This document shows positions 62,170 to 64,000 of a DNA stretch of 64,000 nt, in pieces; the first letter of the stretch is position 1, and every line of letters starts with the position of its first letter. The notes below the pieces were generated by a model. The model saw only the letters and a list, made by a program, of their open reading frames with translations. It did not search any database and was not told where the DNA came from. The DNA comes from Pedobacter sp. D749 (GTDB lineage Bacteria; Bacteroidota; Bacteroidia; Sphingobacteriales; Sphingobacteriaceae): NCBI RefSeq assembly GCF_019317285.1, contig NZ_CP079218.1, positions 124,001 to 188,000 of the forward strand, read 5' to 3'. Made by a program: the position numbers and the translations under genes.

Positions 62170-63062
62170 ATTTGTGATTTAAATAGCCTTTTTGGATCTA
62201 TAAATTATGTTAAACTGTTGTTTATGCGGATATAAAATTAACAAAGATTTCCTGATTCCGGCAGCATTCTTCATCTGTGATTGTTGTATTCAGATTGAAA
62301 TAAATGGGCCATACAGATTTTCTTTTATAGATTGTTCTAACAAACTTTATCCTGAAATGTTTGCTGATTTGTGAGCTATTGAGGAAGGAAACGCAAGGTA
62401 GAAATTGTTGAGAGGTGTAGTACAGGTTTTGAATGTTAGCGCCTTCACGCTGACCTGTGGCGATAGGGAAAGCTGCGATTGAATTTGTTTCAGGTTTTAT
62501 ATTGCAGGCAAGAATTATTTCCAGCAAATAGGCCTATTGTGTTTAGCCCCTCTCTAAGGCGATCGTTCTGCTGATCCGAGCTATCGGATTAATTTTAGCA
62601 TATTTCCTGGCTAGCTCTAACGCAAATATTGAAATTTTCCGCTCTATGCCGCGGTGGCATGGTACTTTGGAGCGCCAAAGTACCCAAAGCGCTTTGTCAA
62701 TCCAGCAATGGGCCTTTTACACAACCCTACACGCATCAAAAAAACGGTGGCACTTCGTTTTGTGTTCAATAATTTTTTAAAATTAAATCATCGTTATGAA
62801 CACAAAACCACTGCGTTTTAGGTTTGGCAATGCTATTTGTTCTTTCCTGCAACCGTTTTTTTGATTTCTCCGGCCCTTGGGATTGACGGCGTTCTTCGGT
62901 AAAATCTGTGTTGTATTAAAGTTGCTTAGCAAAAGGAGCAAAAAACCCAAACCAGAAGATGTGTGTACACGATAGGCAAAAAGTTGGAAAATTTCAATGA
63001 CTTAAACAGATCATGAAAACACACGGTTGATTTTAAAATAGCTTTTGAGCGATAATAATAGA
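62170..63062. other. Spacer with copy 4 of the structured element
   Basis: No gene. Contains copy 4 (62640-62964); the rest is AT-rich and unremarkable. Confidence 0.65.
62640..62964 (+). repeat. Structured dispersed element, copy 4
   Basis: Diagnostic pairs: GGGCC (62710) with GGCCC (62872), ATCAAAAAAACGGT with ACCGTTTTTTTGAT, and GTCAATCC with GGATTGAC. All arms pair despite sequence change relative to copies 1-3. Confidence 0.85.
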
Positions 63063-63704
63063 TTATCTTAATCTTTCCAGCAGTTTTTTCATACTTGTTA
63101 GCTGCAGGATGTTTTTAAATTCAGGTGTGTCAAAACCACCCTTAGCGATTACCTGTTTCAGGCTTCTGTTAAAGCTTCTTACAGAGATACCCAGGTAGGC
63201 CGCCATGTCTTCCTTAGAGATGGAAATATGCTCATCAGCCTGTAATTTAAGCAATTTTAAAAGGGCATATTCTAAAGTATATAATTGTTGGAAGGATGCC
63301 CGTGTACTGGTCTGGATAATTCTGGTAGACAATTCCTGGAGTAAGATGGTAGTAAACTCACTACTTTTATTAATCAACGAAAGGAAAAGATGATCAGGTA
63401 TCACATAGGCAGTAACCTCACTTATTGCCGCTACATTGCACAAACAATTGATCTTTTTTATAGCTTCTAATTCGCCAACTACTTCGCCCTTACCTAAAAA
63501 TTCGATAATAAAATCTTTACCGTTTTCTTCAGAAATAAAACATTTGCTAATCCCATCTTTAATAATGTAAATGTTGCTGATTTGTTCGCCCTGCTCAATA
63601 AATCTATACCCTGCTTTAAAGTTTTTAAGCGTAATGGCCTCTTCTTTATTTTCGGCGCAAAAATGTTCAATAAATGACAGGAAAGTAAGGTTGGTACGTA
63701 GCAT
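63063..63704 (-). CDS. Crp/Fnr-family transcriptional regulator
   Basis: 213 residues. Cyclic-nucleotide-binding-like beta-roll at about 25-115 (AGYRFIEQGEQISNIYIIKD, FLGKGEVVGELEAI) with no [4Fe-4S] cysteine cluster at the N-terminus. HTH_Crp at about 160-200 (SKEDMAAYLGISVRSFNRSL). The R-S-A cAMP-phosphate motif is not evident, so the effector is unknown. Divergent from the HAD gene (79-bp gap). Confidence 0.88.
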   Translation of the reverse strand: MLRTNLTFLSFIEHFCAENKEEAITLKNFKAGYRFIEQGEQISNIYIIKDGISKCFISEENGKDFIIEFLGKGEVVGELEAIKKINCLCNVAAISEVTAYVIPDHLFLSLINKSSEFTTILLQELSTRIIQTSTRASFQQLYTLEYALLKLLKLQADEHISISKEDMAAYLGISVRSFNRSLKQVIAKGGFDTPEFKNILQLTSMKKLLERLR

Positions 63705-63752
63705 ATTTATTTAGTCGAGACAAATGTCCTTTTTTAAAGGTAATTGTTGCTT

Positions 63753-63760
63753 TACTTTTG
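63753..63760 (+). promoter_or_regulatory. -7 box upstream of the HAD gene
   Basis: TACTTTTG fits TAnnTTTG, 22 bp before the ATG. Confidence 0.45.
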
Positions 63761-63782
63761 TGTTGCTAAAGTAAGCATAACC

Positions 63783-64000
63783 ATGAAAAATCAAATTACT
63801 GTAATTGCTTTTGATGCTGATGATACCCTTTGGGTAAATGAACCCTATTTCCGCGAAACGGAAGAGCAGTTTGCAGGTCTTTTGGAAGATTTTATGCCCC
63901 GGCACAGCATTCTGGCAGAACTTTACAAAACAGAAATAGCCAATTTACCACTTTATGGTTATGGAATTAAAGGTTTTGTATTGAGCATGATCGAAACCGT
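63783..64000 (+). CDS. HAD-family hydrolase, 5' part (cut by window end)
   Basis: Only 72 codons are inside the window. The start MKNQITVIAFDADDTLWVNE carries HAD motif I (D-x-D-x-T/V: FDADDTLW), so this is a haloacid-dehalogenase-superfamily phosphatase. The rest is outside the window. Confidence 0.8.
   Translation, partial: MKNQITVIAFDADDTLWVNEPYFRETEEQFAGLLEDFMPRHSILAELYKTEIANLPLYGYGIKGFVLSMIET

Overview
The window looks like a chromosome segment of a Bacteroidota bacterium of the Sphingobacteriaceae, most like Pedobacter. This rests on a SusC/SusD pair, TonB receptors with CarboxypepD_reg domains, TAnnTTTG-type -7 promoter boxes, very few Shine-Dalgarno sites, and protein types typical of that family. 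No marker gene fixes the species.

Positions 1-12000 are an accessory region lying downstream of the 3' end of a tRNA-Met (11999-12072, minus strand). A 41-bp direct repeat made of the tRNA tip plus its terminator occurs at 5991-6031 and again at 11961-12001. The two copies bracket a ~6 kb cassette with no visible integrase. The cassette holds a truncated DUF1016 gene, a MutT-type Nudix hydrolase, a HigB/HigA-like pair (the antitoxin carries an ImmA/IrrE protease domain), and a tightly overlapping three-gene operon: a thymidylate-synthase-family enzyme with an Asp at the base-recognition position, a UDG-fold-like protein, and a protein resembling the alpha-glutamyl/putrescinyl-thymine pyrophosphorylase (HhH glycosylase-derived) family. 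This operon is the best candidate for an undescribed nucleotide/DNA-base modification or defence system. To its left is an older AT-rich accessory segment with a NACHT NTPase, a dCTP-deaminase/dUTPase-fold protein lacking the expected catalytic Glu, a small membrane protein of the type seen with abortive-infection genes, a secreted-type amidohydrolase and an unknown membrane-anchored protein.

Positions 13300-38300 are mostly core genome: START-like protein, LptF/LptG-type permease, ribBA, tamB, tsaD, a TonB receptor, recA, nth, two fatty-acid desaturases with a divergent HTH regulator, an MFS exporter, an ECF sigma factor, uvrA and a LysE transporter. Positions 39500-50200 carry cell-envelope and secreted proteins (M23 lipoprotein, calcineurin-like phosphoesterase, beta-propeller/phosphoesterase fusion, YdcF-type protein) and msrA. 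Positions 50500-64000 carry a SusC/SusD pair, a LexA-like S24 repressor divergent from a two-gene unit (a four-fold-repeat protein plus a HEPN protein), kduI-kduD for unsaturated-uronate catabolism, a beta-carbonic anhydrase, a Crp/Fnr regulator and the start of a HAD hydrolase.

The intergenic spaces are unusually long and full of dispersed repeats. The most striking is a ~323-bp non-coding element present four times in the same orientation (39082, 46943, 55689, 62640). It folds into nested stems, and the arms of those stems change in a compensatory way between copies. A second structured element occurs three times (47313, 47831, and inverted at 59184). There is also a 249-bp tandem repeat after ribBA, a ~73-bp tandem repeat near 33200, a purine-rich minisatellite near 28140, and an inverted 70-bp pair flanking tamB-tsaD.
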